This document shows, in pieces, positions 8,157 through 16,615 of a stretch of 64,000 bases of DNA (positions are counted from its first letter, which is position 1; each line of letters begins with the position of its first letter). The notes under the pieces were generated by a model. The model worked only from the letters and a program-made list of their open reading frames with translations. It was not told the origin of the DNA and searched no databases. Origin of the DNA: Saccharopolyspora soli (GTDB lineage: Bacteria > Actinomycetota > Actinomycetes > Mycobacteriales > Pseudonocardiaceae); contig NZ_JALBWV010000020.1 in NCBI RefSeq assembly GCF_022678645.1, forward strand, positions 1 through 64,000. Reading direction: 5' to 3'. The translations under genes were made by a program, and so were the position numbers.

Positions 8157-9371
8157 TCAGGGGTTCTTCAGGGCTGCGACGGGGCCTACGACGATCACCG
8201 CCGGGGGTTTGATGTCGTTGGTGCGGACGTCTTCGGCGACCGTCGCGAGGGTGGTGCGCAGGGAGCGCTGGCCGCTGGTGGTGCCTTCCTGGATCACCGC
8301 CACCGGGGTGTCCGCTGGACGCCCGTTCTTCACCAGGACCTCAGCGAAGGCTTCGATGCGCTGCACCGCCATGAGCAGTACGAGGGTGCCGCGCAGTCGG
8401 GCCAGCGCCGTCCAGTCCACCAAGGACTTTTCGTCGTCGGGCGCGACATGTCCGGAGACGACCACCACCTCGTGTGCCACACCGCGGTGCGTCACCGGCA
8501 CGTCGGCGACCGCCGGGACGGCGAACGCGCTGGTCACGCCAGGCACGACAGTGACAGGCACGCCCGCTTCGGCGCAGGCCAGCAGCTCCTCGAAGCCCCG
8601 GCCGAACACGTACGGATCGCCGCCCTTGAGCCGGGCCACGAACTTGCCCGCCCGCACGTTGTCGATCAGCGTGCGGTTGATGACCTCCTGGTTGGCCGCC
8701 CGTCCGTAGGGGATCTTGGACGCGTCGACCACCTCGACGTGCGACCCCAACTCCTCCAGCAACTCGCGCGGCGCCAGGTGATCGGTGATCACCACGTCCG
8801 CCTTGGCCAGCAGCCGACGTCCGCGCACCGTGATCAGGTCCGGTGCACCAGGCCCGCCACCGATCAACGCCACCCCCGGCGCCGGTGGCTCCGCGTGCTC
8901 GTCGACGACACCGGACTGCAACGCCTCCAGCAGCGCGTCCCGCACCGCCGCGCTCCGCCGCGGCTTGCCGCCCGCGAGCACTCCGAGCAGCAGCCCGTCG
9001 TGCTCCGCCACCGCGGGCGTCACCACGCTCCCTTCGGTCGCGCGGTCCGACCGCACGCAGAACACCCGGCGCCGCTGCGCTTCCGCGCCGACCGCGGTGT
9101 TCACCGCGTCGTCCGACGCGGCTGCCACCGCGTACCAGGCTCCGTCCAGGTCGCCGTCGCGGTACCCGCGCTGGCTCCAGGTGATCTCCCCGGCGTCGGC
9201 TAGCGCCTCCACCGCCGGGGTCGCCGCCGGTGCGATGACCTCGACCGCTGCTCCGGCGCTGATCAGCCGGGGTAGCCGCCGTTGCGCGACGGTGCCCGCG
9301 CCGACCACGACGACCCGGCGGCCGGTGAGGTCGAGTCCGGCGAGGTAGTGCTTATCGGATTGAGTGGCCAT
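8157..9371 (-). CDS. cysG: Siroheme synthase-type fusion: precorrin-2 dehydrogenase domain + uroporphyrinogen-III C-methyltransferase
   Basis: 404 residues. Residues 1 to about 150 form the NAD-binding precorrin-2 oxidase/ferrochelatase-like domain (GRRVVVVGAGTVAQRR). Residues about 165-404 form the SAM uroporphyrinogen-III methyltransferase (SUMT) with GGGPGAPDLITVRG, GDPYVFGRGFEE and VVPGVTSA. It makes precorrin-2, the branch point of siroheme and cobalamin, and may oxidise it to sirohydrochlorin. The start at 9371 overlaps the end of cbiX by 20 bases, inside the His-repeat codons of cbiX. It is last in the cobH-cbiX-cysG group. It corresponds in position to Rv2847c of M. tuberculosis (recalled, not searched). 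Confidence 0.95.
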   Translation of the reverse strand: MATQSDKHYLAGLDLTGRRVVVVGAGTVAQRRLPRLISAGAAVEVIAPAATPAVEALADAGEITWSQRGYRDGDLDGAWYAVAAASDDAVNTAVGAEAQRRRVFCVRSDRATEGSVVTPAVAEHDGLLLGVLAGGKPRRSAAVRDALLEALQSGVVDEHAEPPAPGVALIGGGPGAPDLITVRGRRLLAKADVVITDHLAPRELLEELGSHVEVVDASKIPYGRAANQEVINRTLIDNVRAGKFVARLKGGDPYVFGRGFEELLACAEAGVPVTVVPGVTSAFAVPAVADVPVTHRGVAHEVVVVSGHVAPDDEKSLVDWTALARLRGTLVLLMAVQRIEAFAEVLVKNGRPADTPVAVIQEGTTSGQRSLRTTLATVAEDVRTNDIKPPAVIVVGPVAALKNP

Positions 9372-10263
9372 GTGCGTGTCCGTGTCCGTGCCCGTGACCG
9401 TGTCCGGTCGGATCGTCGGGGTGGTGGTGCGGTGTCTGCGGTGCGCCCAGTTTGTCCTCGAAACCCGGCAGCAGCACCCGGTACGCGCAGGTGTCGCAGT
9501 TCATCCGGATGTCGCCGTGCAGGGCCTCGTGGTAGCGCTCCACGACGAGGTCGACCAGGGCGTCGCAGTCTCCCAAGTATCCGGCGACGCGGACGTCGAT
9601 GTCCGGCGCGGCACTCGCGTACTCGCGGGCCTGCGTGACGACGCGCTGCGGCAGCACGCCGTCGAACAGGAAGTACGGGGCGACCACGATCCGCTTCGCC
9701 CCGAGTTTGCGGGCACGTTCCAGCCCACCGGGAACGTCCGGCGGTGCCAGGGAGATGAATGCGGTCTCCACCGTGTCGAAACCGCAGGTCTCCTGCAAGA
9801 GCCGTGAGACCTTGCACACTTCGGCGTTGGCGTCCGGGTCGGTGGAGCCGCGACCGACGAGCACCACTGCGGTGTCGGCCCACTCGGCGCGCGGCGCCAC
9901 GGCGTCGATCCGCTCGGCCAACAGGTCCAGCAGGATCGGGTGCGGTCCCAGCGGGCGGCCGAACACGAACGACGTGCCGTGGTGGCGGCGCACTTCCCGT
10001 TCCAGCGCCGCCGGGATGTCGCCCTTGCCGTGCCCGGCGGCGACCAGCACCAGTGGCACAGCGGCCATCCGGCGATGTCCCTGCTTGGCAAGCTCGCCCC
10101 AGGCTTCGGTGACCGCAGGGGCGGACAGTTCGATGAACCCACCTGCGCTGTCGACACCGGCGGCCGACATCCGACTGTGCAGCCGGTGGAGGAACGCGTG
10201 GAACTCCGCCACCCCGTTCTCGTCCACCGTGCCGTGGCCCACGACCAGCAGCGGTTCGGTCAC
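9352..10263 (-). CDS. cbiX: Sirohydrochlorin (cobalto/ferro)chelatase, two-domain CbiX, His-rich C-terminus
   Basis: 303 residues. Two tandem CbiX domains (about 1-130 and 140-250); the first carries the metal-binding His in VVGHGTVD near residue 10, and VGRGSTDPDA marks the second. CbiX inserts Co2+ (or Fe2+ for siroheme) into sirohydrochlorin. A MNCDTCAYR segment with two Cys follows at about 253-261, as in other long actinobacterial CbiX. The C-terminus ends in HGHGHGHGHAHGH, a likely metal-holding tail. The gene overlaps cobH by 4 bases (ATGA) upstream and cysG by 20 bases downstream, so translation is probably coupled. Confidence 0.92.
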   Translation of the reverse strand: MTEPLLVVGHGTVDENGVAEFHAFLHRLHSRMSAAGVDSAGGFIELSAPAVTEAWGELAKQGHRRMAAVPLVLVAAGHGKGDIPAALEREVRRHHGTSFVFGRPLGPHPILLDLLAERIDAVAPRAEWADTAVVLVGRGSTDPDANAEVCKVSRLLQETCGFDTVETAFISLAPPDVPGGLERARKLGAKRIVVAPYFLFDGVLPQRVVTQAREYASAAPDIDVRVAGYLGDCDALVDLVVERYHEALHGDIRMNCDTCAYRVLLPGFEDKLGAPQTPHHHPDDPTGHGHGHGHGHAHGHSIR

Positions 10264-10877
10264 CGGTCACCTCCAGCTTCTGCCCAGTAGAGCAGGGCGT
10301 TGATCGCGGCGGCGGCGATGGCCGCGCCACCGCGTTCGGTCAGGGTGCTCACGGCCGGTAGACCGCTGCGGCGCAGCGCGGCTTTGGCGTCGACAGCACC
10401 GACGAAGCCGACTGGGACGCCGACGACCAGCGCCGGGTTCAGCCGACCGGCCGCGGCCAGGCGGATCAGCTCGAACAGCGCGGTCGGCGCGTTGCCGATC
10501 GCCCACACCGCGCCGTCGGAGTGTTCTTCGGCGGCCAGCCGGATGCCCGCCGCCGAGCGGGTCAGGCCCGTTTCCGCGGCGAGTTCGGCGATACCGGGCC
10601 GGTCCAGGCCGATCTCGGTGGGCCGTGCGGTGATACCGGCCGCGACCATGCGCACATCGGTGATAAGCGGTGCATCGTCGAGCAGCGCCGCACGGCCGGT
10701 CCGCAGCGCGGCTTCGTCGGCGACGATCTCGCCCGTCCAGCTCGGGTCGGCGGTGGTGTGCACGACGCGCTCGACGACTGCCCTGGTCAGCGGCGGAAAC
10801 CGGGCGAAATCCGCTCTGCGCCGCATGATCCGGTAGGACTCGGTCTCGATCGGGTGCACATCACGTCTGGAGCTCAT
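10260..10877 (-). CDS. cobH: Precorrin-8X methylmutase
   Basis: 205 residues. Moves the methyl group from C-11 to C-12 to form hydrogenobyrinic acid (or the cobalt-containing equivalent, CbiC). Family marks are MRRRADF near the N-terminus, the catalytic-region VVHTTADPS at about 39-47 (His in this motif is the catalytic residue in CobH/CbiC), and GVPVGFVGAVDAK at about 154-166. It is first in the cobH-cbiX-cysG group and overlaps cbiX by 4 bases. A 43-base spacer separates it from the nicT stop, so it may be cotranscribed with nicT and come under the same riboswitch. Confidence 0.94.
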   Translation of the reverse strand: MSSRRDVHPIETESYRIMRRRADFARFPPLTRAVVERVVHTTADPSWTGEIVADEAALRTGRAALLDDAPLITDVRMVAAGITARPTEIGLDRPGIAELAAETGLTRSAAGIRLAAEEHSDGAVWAIGNAPTALFELIRLAAAGRLNPALVVGVPVGFVGAVDAKAALRRSGLPAVSTLTERGGAAIAAAAINALLYWAEAGGDR

Positions 10878-10920
10878 ACGGGCACCATCTCCCCGCGAGG
10901 AATCCCGGCAACACCGTCGC

Positions 10921-11973
10921 TCATCTGACTTCCGGTTCCTCCCGAGTGGTGAGCTTCCACCACAGCGCCGCGCCGCCCCAGACCGCCAGGAACAGTCCGA
11001 GGGTCAGGTAGCCGAGCAGTTCGAACTGATCGCCCAACGCCGCGATCCCGTCCAGGAACGACAATCCGCGCTCAGCCAACAGTCCACATAGGACAACAAA
11101 GGCAACTACGACGGCGAGACCGACGGTCAGCGCCGTGGTCGTCACGTTCACCCACAGCCGCCGCAACGGCCGCGCCAACGACCAAGTGTAGGCGCGGGAC
11201 ATCAGCATGCCGTCCACACTGTCCACTGTGCACATTCCGGCGGCGAACAGCAGCGGCAGGCTCAACACCGCGACCGCGGACAGGTGCTCGGTCGGCGACA
11301 CCATGGCGAGCACGGTGATCTCGGTGGCCGTCTGCATGCCGAGGCCGAACAGCAGGCCGATCCCGAACAGGTGCCAGGAGCGGCCGATGTTGCGCATCCT
11401 CCCGCGCAGCAGCCGGGCGAGCAGGCCGCGTCGACCGAGGACGAGTTCGACCTCGGTTTCGTCGACCGCGCCACGCCGAGCTTGGCGCAGCAGCCGCAGG
11501 GCATCGCGCAGCACGAACGCGTTGAGCACGGCCAGCGTGCTGAGCACGGCGATCACGATCAGGTCCACGACCGTCGACACCTGCACTCCGGCGTTCTCGG
11601 CCCACTGCTGCGCGGCGGGTCCGGCGATGAACGCCACCGCGACCGCGAGGAACAGCACGACGCTGGCGTGCCCCAATGCGAACCACAAGCCCGTCGACAC
11701 CGGGCGTCGACCGCGCTGCATCAGCAGCCGCGTCGCATCGTCGATCACCGCGACGTGATCGGCGTCGAATCCGTGCCGCAGGCCGAGCAGGTACGCCGTG
11801 GTACCTGCGGCGGCCAACCCGCCAACCGCGCTGAACTCGTGCTGTTGCAGCAGGTAGGCACTCCAACCCGCCAAGTGGAGTGCTCCGACCGCGGCCAGCA
11901 CGACCGCTGCTTTCCGGCGCTCCGCAGCGCCCCAACCGGCGCGCAGCCGGTCCGATTCGGCATCCCAAGACAT
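10921..11973 (-). CDS. nicT: NiCoT-family cobalt/nickel transporter
   Basis: 350 residues with about 8 membrane segments. The family signature HGFDADH in TM2 (RHGFDADHVAVIDD) holds the metal-binding His and Asp residues, and LFGLGMQTATEI and GMCTVDSVDGMLM match later signatures. High-affinity uptake of Co2+ or Ni2+. I start at ATG 11973, which has AGGAGG 11 bases and GGAG 5 bases upstream; the open frame continues further up through the riboswitch but is not coding. The cobalamin riboswitch and the cobalamin genes downstream argue for cobalt as the substrate. Confidence 0.93.
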   Translation of the reverse strand: MSWDAESDRLRAGWGAAERRKAAVVLAAVGALHLAGWSAYLLQQHEFSAVGGLAAAGTTAYLLGLRHGFDADHVAVIDDATRLLMQRGRRPVSTGLWFALGHASVVLFLAVAVAFIAGPAAQQWAENAGVQVSTVVDLIVIAVLSTLAVLNAFVLRDALRLLRQARRGAVDETEVELVLGRRGLLARLLRGRMRNIGRSWHLFGIGLLFGLGMQTATEITVLAMVSPTEHLSAVAVLSLPLLFAAGMCTVDSVDGMLMSRAYTWSLARPLRRLWVNVTTTALTVGLAVVVAFVVLCGLLAERGLSFLDGIAALGDQFELLGYLTLGLFLAVWGGAALWWKLTTREEPEVR

Positions 11974-12044
11974 GGGATCTCCGACCTCCTGGGTTTCCCG
12001 CCCGAGGGGCTCGGTGTCCGCACGCCGCGGCGCGGCGCGGGGCC

Positions 12045-12190
12045 GACGCGCAGTCTCCTGACTCCCGGATCGACGTGGGGCCCCGGCCTTCCAGCTGCTG
12101 GCAGCCGTGGCAACGGGTGGGGTCCACTCCCCGGTCACAGTGGCGGGACCGTCCCGGATTCGCACCGGGTTCCTGCACTGTCGGCGGCCG
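12045..12190 (-). promoter_or_regulatory. Cobalamin riboswitch upstream of nicT
   Basis: Read on the minus strand, the aptamer shows the element GGTGCGAATCCGGGAC, then the B12-box sequence GCCACTGTGACCGGGGAG, and about 75 bases later the closing GAGTCAGGAGACTG. These are the hallmarks of the adenosylcobalamin aptamer. The nicT start lies about 75 bases downstream, enough for a helix that could hide AGGAGG. B12 would be expected to shut off cobalt uptake and perhaps cobH-cbiX-cysG behind it. Confidence 0.93.
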
Positions 12191-12286
12191 TATCCTTCCC
12201 TGCCCCGCAAGCCTTGGTCAACTCGGTGAATTCGATCACGCTCGGAAAGCGGTGGTCCGCCCGCGCAGCGGAGCCTCGGCGAGCGC

Positions 12287-12308
12287 GGCGATTTCGCGAG
12301 AAATCGCC
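12287..12308. terminator. TTTCGCGAGAAA-type hairpin
   Basis: The arms GGCGATTT (12287-12294) and AAATCGCC (12301-12308) are perfect around CGCGAG. Related hairpins occur at 31265-31286 and 47093-47122. Here it lies in the 689-base stretch between the nicT start and the DUF1876 gene, upstream of the riboswitch. Apart from this, the riboswitch and a ribosome site at about 12650, I see nothing in that stretch (12374-12640 included). Confidence 0.5.
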
Positions 12309-12662
12309 AACTCCGCCGCCCGCACGGACGAGCCCGAGCACTGACTCTTGGCTTGAGCCTTGACGTTTCGAGCCCCATGTCCGCCAGGCGACATGGCGCC
12401 CCCAGATCCCCGGATGAGCGGGTTGATCTTTTCCGGGGTCAACCCCAGTGACTCCCCGGCACTCCAGCCTTGAAGCCTTGGAGCGAACGAAACCACGGAG
12501 GAACATCGCGCTCGCGGGCGAGCTGCACCGTCCGACCCTTCCACCGATACCCCGGATGGGGGAATGTGGCTCTTTCGCCGCTGTGGTCGGCCAGCGCATT
12601 CTTGGGTTACGGCGACCTCAACGGCCTGCCGGAACGCGGGCTGACCAGGACAGGAGGCGACC

Positions 12663-12932
12663 ATGAACGAGACCCATACGATCACGTTGAACCTGCAGGT
12701 CGTGGAGGCGGGCGCGAAGACCACCGCCGACGTCGGCTTCACCACTCCGAGCGGTCAGGCGCTGCACGGCCACGGCACCGCGCGACGCCATCCGGACGAC
12801 CCGGAGGTACCGCAGATCGGCGACGAGATCGCGATCGCGCGCGCCCTGTTCGAACTGGCGCACAAACTGCTCGACAGCGCGGCCCAGGACATCGGCGAAC
12901 GCCTGCACCGCCGCGTGCACCTACCCGCCTGA
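12663..12932 (+). CDS. DUF1876 domain protein
   Basis: 89 residues covering the whole DUF1876 domain, a small actinobacterial family with an alpha/beta fold that resembles a double-stranded RNA-binding domain. Visible: a first beta strand TITLNLQVVEAG, the conserved GHGTARRHPDDPEVPQIGDEIA (split around residues 36-57) and a C-terminal helix ALFELAHKLLDSAAQDI. AGGAGG lies 7 bases before ATG 12663. Function unknown; the dsRNA-binding idea is based on fold only. It stands alone, converging on the LysR gene, and the two ends share the hairpin at 12938-12983. Confidence 0.82.
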   Translation: MNETHTITLNLQVVEAGAKTTADVGFTTPSGQALHGHGTARRHPDDPEVPQIGDEIAIARALFELAHKLLDSAAQDIGERLHRRVHLPA

Positions 12933-12937
12933 CGACG

Positions 12938-12983
12938 TCATGAGCGCGTAGCCCGGCTCCAGCCAGGTTGCGCGCTCACGACT
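12938..12983. terminator. GTCGTGAG-type bidirectional hairpin
   Basis: The arms GTCATGAGCGCG (12938-12949) and GCGCGCTCACGAC (about 12971-12983) pair with one mismatch. It lies between the convergent DUF1876 and LysR genes. The LysR stop codon (12976-12978) is the TGA inside the CGTGAG motif, so the hairpin overlaps the coding end. Confidence 0.6.
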
Positions 12984-13830
12984 GCGCGGCGAGCACTTCG
13001 CGGACCGTTTTCGCCGCCACATCGGCGAGATCGGCAGGCAGTCCTGGGCGGACCCGGACGCGCAGCGGAGCCGGTTCGAGTTGGGGGAGGTCGTCGCGGG
13101 CCACGAGTCCTTCCAGGCGCGGCTTCACCGAAGGCAGCAGCGTCACGCCGAGCCCGGCTCGCGCGGCCGCCAGCACCCCGGCCAAATCCGCCGCCTCGCA
13201 CACCAGATCGGGTTGCCGCCCAAGCGTGGTCACCGCATCGACCGCGAGTCTTCGCATGATGCAGGGCTCGTCGAAAACGACCATCGGCAACGGTTCGTCA
13301 GGTCCCGGCGGAACCCAGTCGGGCGCGGCGAACCAGTCCAGCCCGAGGTGACCGGCGTCCCGGCTGCGCCCGCCGGTGGACCGGTCGATCAGCAGCGCGA
13401 CGTCGATGCTGGCCCGGTCGACCGCATCCGCCAGCCGCGCGGTGCGGTCCAGCCGGAACCGCACTTCGCGCGTGGGCAGGGCCGCCCGCAGCCGGGTCGC
13501 CAATTCGGGCAGGAACCGATCGGCGGCGTGCTCGGTGGACCCGAAGACGAGCGTGCGCCGCTCCTCCGCACCCAGGCGGCGCAGCGCCTCGTCGTGCGCG
13601 TCGAGAACGCGCCGCGCCTCGGCCAGCAGGGTTTCTCCGTCGGGGGTGAACCGGGCCTGCCGTCCTTCGCGGACGACCAACTTCCGGTCCAGCACCCGCT
13701 CCAGCTTGCGCACGTGCTGGCTGACCGCGGACTGGGTCAGGCACAGCGCCGCCGCGGCCCGGTGGAACCCACCACATTCGGCGACCGCGACCAGGCTGCG
13801 CAGGGCGACGACGTCCAACACCGCGCTCAT
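12976..13830 (-). CDS. LysR-family transcriptional regulator
   Basis: 284 residues. An N-terminal winged helix-turn-helix at about 5-65 (SLVAVAECGGFHRAAAALCLTQSAVSQHVRKLE, of which the HTH is AAAALCLTQSAVSQHVRK), then a periplasmic-binding-like effector domain from about 90 to 284. It lies head to head with the DMT exporter, the usual layout for a LysR regulator and its target. The AT-rich spacer 13831-13921 holds ATAA...TTAT half sites typical of LysR boxes. Effector unknown. Confidence 0.92.
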   Translation of the reverse strand: MSAVLDVVALRSLVAVAECGGFHRAAAALCLTQSAVSQHVRKLERVLDRKLVVREGRQARFTPDGETLLAEARRVLDAHDEALRRLGAEERRTLVFGSTEHAADRFLPELATRLRAALPTREVRFRLDRTARLADAVDRASIDVALLIDRSTGGRSRDAGHLGLDWFAAPDWVPPGPDEPLPMVVFDEPCIMRRLAVDAVTTLGRQPDLVCEAADLAGVLAAARAGLGVTLLPSVKPRLEGLVARDDLPQLEPAPLRVRVRPGLPADLADVAAKTVREVLAAQS

Positions 13831-13921
13831 GCCGTCAGCATAAACCGATCACAAATCAAAATCGATCGCGATTACTTATCGTCGTTGGACGCGGCTGGTG
13901 GCGGGCGACAAGTCTGGAGCC

Positions 13922-14827
13922 ATGAAGAGCGCGAGTTCGATCCCGCTGTCGTTGGCAGTGCCGATCGTGTTCATCTGGGCGAGTGGATTCCCCACCGGAG
14001 CGCTGGGCGTTGCCGCTGCGCCGCCGTTCCTGCTGACCGCTGTCCGACTGGCGCTCGCGGCACTGGTGCTCGCGGTGATCGCGCTGTGCTCACGCGCCAG
14101 GTGGCCGAGCGCGAAGCTGGTCGGCCACACCGCGATCGGCGGGATCCTCACGTACGGCATGCAGTTCGCTGGTTGCTACGGAGGGCTGAGCGCCGGGGTT
14201 CCGGCGTCGGTGACCGCGCTGGTGATCGCGATGAACCCGGTGCTCACCGCGGCGCTCGCCGCATCGCTGCTGCGGGAGCGGCTGAGCCGGATCCGCGTGG
14301 TGGGACTCGTCCTCGGCGTGCTCGCGGTGGTCATCACGTTGGGCGACCAGGTCCGTGCCGAGGGGACTCTGAATCCGGGGATCTTCCTCACCTTGCTGGG
14401 ACTTCTGGGGTTCTCCGCAGGTGGCCTCTACCAGCAGCGGTACTGCGTCGGAGTCGATGTCCGGGCCGGCGGCGCGGTGCAGTCCGCAGCAGCCGCACTG
14501 GCCGTCGGCGTGCTCGCGCTGTTCGAACACGGGCACGTCACGCACTGGGCGCAGGCCACGGCAGTGCTGCTGTGGCTGGTTCTGGCGGGGTCGGTGGTCG
14601 GGACCGCGTGCTACCTGCGGGCGGTCGCCGTCGGCGGCGCTAGCCGGACGAGCGCGCTGTTCAGCGCCGTGCCGCCGGTCTCCGCACTGCTGGCTTGGCC
14701 ATTGCTCGGCGAGATCCCGTCGATCGGTGCCTTGATCGGCATCGCGCTCGGCGCGGTGGCGTGCGTGCTCGGCACCCGGTCCGACCCGCTCCGCCAAGCG
14801 GATCGCCAGCCCGTGGCAACCTCCTGA
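13922..14827 (+). CDS. EamA/DMT-superfamily exporter
   Basis: About 301 residues with ten predicted membrane segments in two EamA repeats. The first repeat begins SLAVPIVFIWASGFPTGALG, the second includes LLGLLGFSAGGLYQQRYC and ends SIGALIGIALGAVACVLGT. Family members export amino acids, nucleosides or small toxic compounds. I favour the ATG at 13922, though GGAG sits only 2 bases away; an in-frame GTG at 13898 would add 8 residues. It is divergent from a LysR gene that probably controls it. The substrate cannot be told from sequence. Confidence 0.9.
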   Translation: MKSASSIPLSLAVPIVFIWASGFPTGALGVAAAPPFLLTAVRLALAALVLAVIALCSRARWPSAKLVGHTAIGGILTYGMQFAGCYGGLSAGVPASVTALVIAMNPVLTAALAASLLRERLSRIRVVGLVLGVLAVVITLGDQVRAEGTLNPGIFLTLLGLLGFSAGGLYQQRYCVGVDVRAGGAVQSAAAALAVGVLALFEHGHVTHWAQATAVLLWLVLAGSVVGTACYLRAVAVGGASRTSALFSAVPPVSALLAWPLLGEIPSIGALIGIALGAVACVLGTRSDPLRQADRQPVATS

Positions 14828-14878
14828 GCTACGACTCCAGGTGTGCCAGCCAATCCACAGCCGACTCTCCCAGCCCGC

Positions 14879-15580
14879 TCACCTGCTCTGATGACGGACG
14901 CGGGGCAGTCCTTCGCTGGTGACGAAGTAGAAAACTGGCAGCAGCAGAAACACGCCCAGCGCGATGGCTGGGTGCGTGAACCAGCCAAGCGCGCCGCCGA
15001 GTGCGTAACCGATCACGCCAGCGGAAGAACGCAGTCGGCCGTGGCGGATGTAGCGCTCATCATTCCGACTCGTCAGCAGGCCGGGATTGCGGGCGAGATG
15101 CGTGTGGACCCACAACCAGCTCGCGCACATGGCTGCGGCGATCAGCGCGTACAGGGCGACGGCGGTTCGCGCGTCCGCGCCGACGGGGTCGGATTGCACG
15201 GCTTCGGAGACAACCGCGGTGGGGAAGGCCAGTGCAGCAGTTGTCAGCAGCAGCGTGAGATTGGCTGCGTGCAGACCGCGGTCGACGGTGCGGATGCGCG
15301 TGAAGGTCTGGTGGTGGTTCAGCCAGATCACCCCGATGTAGGCGAACGAGGTGACGTATCCGAGGTACACGGGCCACTGATGCCACAGGGCGGGTAGCAA
15401 TTGGCCGGTGGAGTGCGGTGGGGTGCGCATCTCCAAGGCCAGGATCGTGATGGCGATGGCGAACACCCCGTCGCTGAACGCCTCAACCCTACCGGTGCCC
15501 GTGCGGGCAAAACCTTCCTCACCGCGTCGCTCCGATGAGGGGCCGCCGCGCGAGTCGGGATCTGGCGCGTCTGCTGTCAT
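14879..15580 (-). CDS. TMEM175-family (DUF1211) potassium channel-like membrane protein
   Basis: 233 residues, about six membrane segments. The TMEM175 signature RVEAFSDGVFAIAITIL is at about 31-47, with the FSD motif that closes the pore in the family, followed by IGVIWLNHHQ in the third segment. Bacterial members assemble as tetramers conducting K+. The N-terminal 30 residues are hydrophilic and cytosolic. It stands alone, converging with the DMT gene. Its start at 15580 is preceded by AGCGGAGGTGGC, a good ribosome site. Confidence 0.85.
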   Translation of the reverse strand: MTADAPDPDSRGGPSSERRGEEGFARTGTGRVEAFSDGVFAIAITILALEMRTPPHSTGQLLPALWHQWPVYLGYVTSFAYIGVIWLNHHQTFTRIRTVDRGLHAANLTLLLTTAALAFPTAVVSEAVQSDPVGADARTAVALYALIAAAMCASWLWVHTHLARNPGLLTSRNDERYIRHGRLRSSAGVIGYALGGALGWFTHPAIALGVFLLLPVFYFVTSEGLPRVRHQSR

Positions 15581-15779
15581 GCCACCTCCGCTTTCGGGTA
15601 CGTGATCGAAAAGCGGCCCGCCCGCGGGTCTTCTGCACCCACGCTCTCACCGGCGAACCGGTCCTCGCCTAGGACCCGTGCACCATCGAACTCGCCATGC
15701 GTGGTCGTATGTCGGCCCGACGATCCCGCCCTCAGCCTGCGTCCGACCCGCGCGATCCGACCAGCTTCCTCCCCCCGAC

Positions 15780-15815
15780 GGCGCGATGCCCTGCGATGTC
15801 GCAGGGCATCGCGCC
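15780..15815 (-). terminator. Perfect 17-bp stem terminator after the isochorismatase-like gene
   Basis: The arms GGCGCGATGCCCTGCGA (15780-15796) and TCGCAGGGCATCGCGCC (15799-15815) are perfectly complementary around a 2-base loop. It lies 18 bases past the stop of the minus-strand hydrolase. The remaining spacer 15581-15779 upstream of the TMEM175 gene shows no further gene. Confidence 0.8.
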
Positions 15816-15833
15816 GCGGACCAGCAGGCGGAG

Positions 15834-16496
15834 TCACTTCTTGGCGAACCCCGCACGCACGTAGTTGACGCCCTGTCCCCAGGCACCTAGGTGCTCGCTG
15901 ACGATGTCGTTGACGGCGTCATAGGTGTCCACACGGGCCCAGTCACGCTGCAGTTCGGACAGCACGCTCGCGGTGCTGACGGGAACGACGCCCTTCTGGG
16001 ACATCCGTACGATCGCGGCCTCGTGCGCCGCGGTGCTAGATCCCGCGGAGGCGTCGATGACGGCGAAGACCTCGTAACCCGCCTCGGTCGCGGACAGCGC
16101 TGGGAAGGTCAGGCAGACCTCGGTCCACAGACCGGCCATCAACAGGCGGCGCCGACCGGTGGCCTCAACCGCGGCCCGAAAAGCTCCGTCCTGCCACGCG
16201 TTGATGTAGGAGCGGTCGATGACCTCGACGTCCGGCAGGGCACGCGTGATCTCCGGGATCACCGGTCCGGCGAAGGTCTCGGCGGCAATGGAGCTCAGCA
16301 CGGTGGGGACGTTGAACACCTTGGCCGTTTTGACGAGGGTGGCCACGTTGTTCACCAAGGTCTGAGGGTCAGCGCTGCGAGCCCCGAAGATCATCTGGGG
16401 CTGGTGGTCGATGAGCACGAGAGCGGTGTCTTCGGGGGTGAACAGGCTGGCGATGGCACTGTCAGGCAGGTCCGGCAGGGTGCTGCTGGCGACCAT
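15834..16496 (-). CDS. Isochorismatase-family cysteine hydrolase (YcaC-like)
   Basis: 220 residues. Visible catalytic residues are Asp30 in VLIDHQ and the nucleophile Cys128 in GLWTEVCLTF. The SYINAW segment at 97-101 and TEVCLTFPALSA are typical of the YcaC subgroup. I cannot place the triad Lys with confidence. Members hydrolyse amide or ether bonds in small molecules; YcaC itself has no settled substrate. It is divergent from an HxlR regulator with a strong operator in between, so it is probably induced by a chemical signal. A perfect-stem terminator follows it. Confidence 0.9.
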   Translation of the reverse strand: MVASSTLPDLPDSAIASLFTPEDTALVLIDHQPQMIFGARSADPQTLVNNVATLVKTAKVFNVPTVLSSIAAETFAGPVIPEITRALPDVEVIDRSYINAWQDGAFRAAVEATGRRRLLMAGLWTEVCLTFPALSATEAGYEVFAVIDASAGSSTAAHEAAIVRMSQKGVVPVSTASVLSELQRDWARVDTYDAVNDIVSEHLGAWGQGVNYVRAGFAKK

Positions 16497-16525
16497 GGAT
16501 ACCTCTCTGCACGTTTGGAGATTAT

Positions 16526-16556
16526 GCTAGCGACTTTCTTCAAGAAAGTGGCTAGC
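16526..16556. promoter_or_regulatory. 31-bp operator between isochorismatase and HxlR genes
   Basis: The arms GCTAGCGACTTTCTT (16526-16540) and AAGAAAGTGGCTAGC (16542-16556) match with one mismatch around a single C. The site is 30 bases from the hydrolase start and 60 bases from the HxlR start, in an otherwise AT-rich spacer. Its size and symmetry suit a dimeric winged-helix repressor, most simply the HxlR protein beside it. Confidence 0.8.
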
Positions 16557-16615
16557 TGAAATTAACACGCTCGTGTTCCTACATGCAAGCCGCTATCCAT
16601 TGGTAAGCTGCGGGC

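Noticed and set aside
9358..9420. Tandem GTGTCC-type repeat as an independent satellite
   Set aside because: It is fully explained as codons of the CbiX His/Gly tail.
11974..12378. N-terminal extension of the NicT frame by 135 residues
   Set aside because: The extension is the cobalamin riboswitch and leader read as protein; a strong ribosome site marks ATG 11973.
15577..15837. 86-residue minus-strand frame upstream of the TMEM175 gene
   Set aside because: Arg-rich composition, no family likeness, and it runs through the perfect terminator at 15780-15815. Treated as noncoding.
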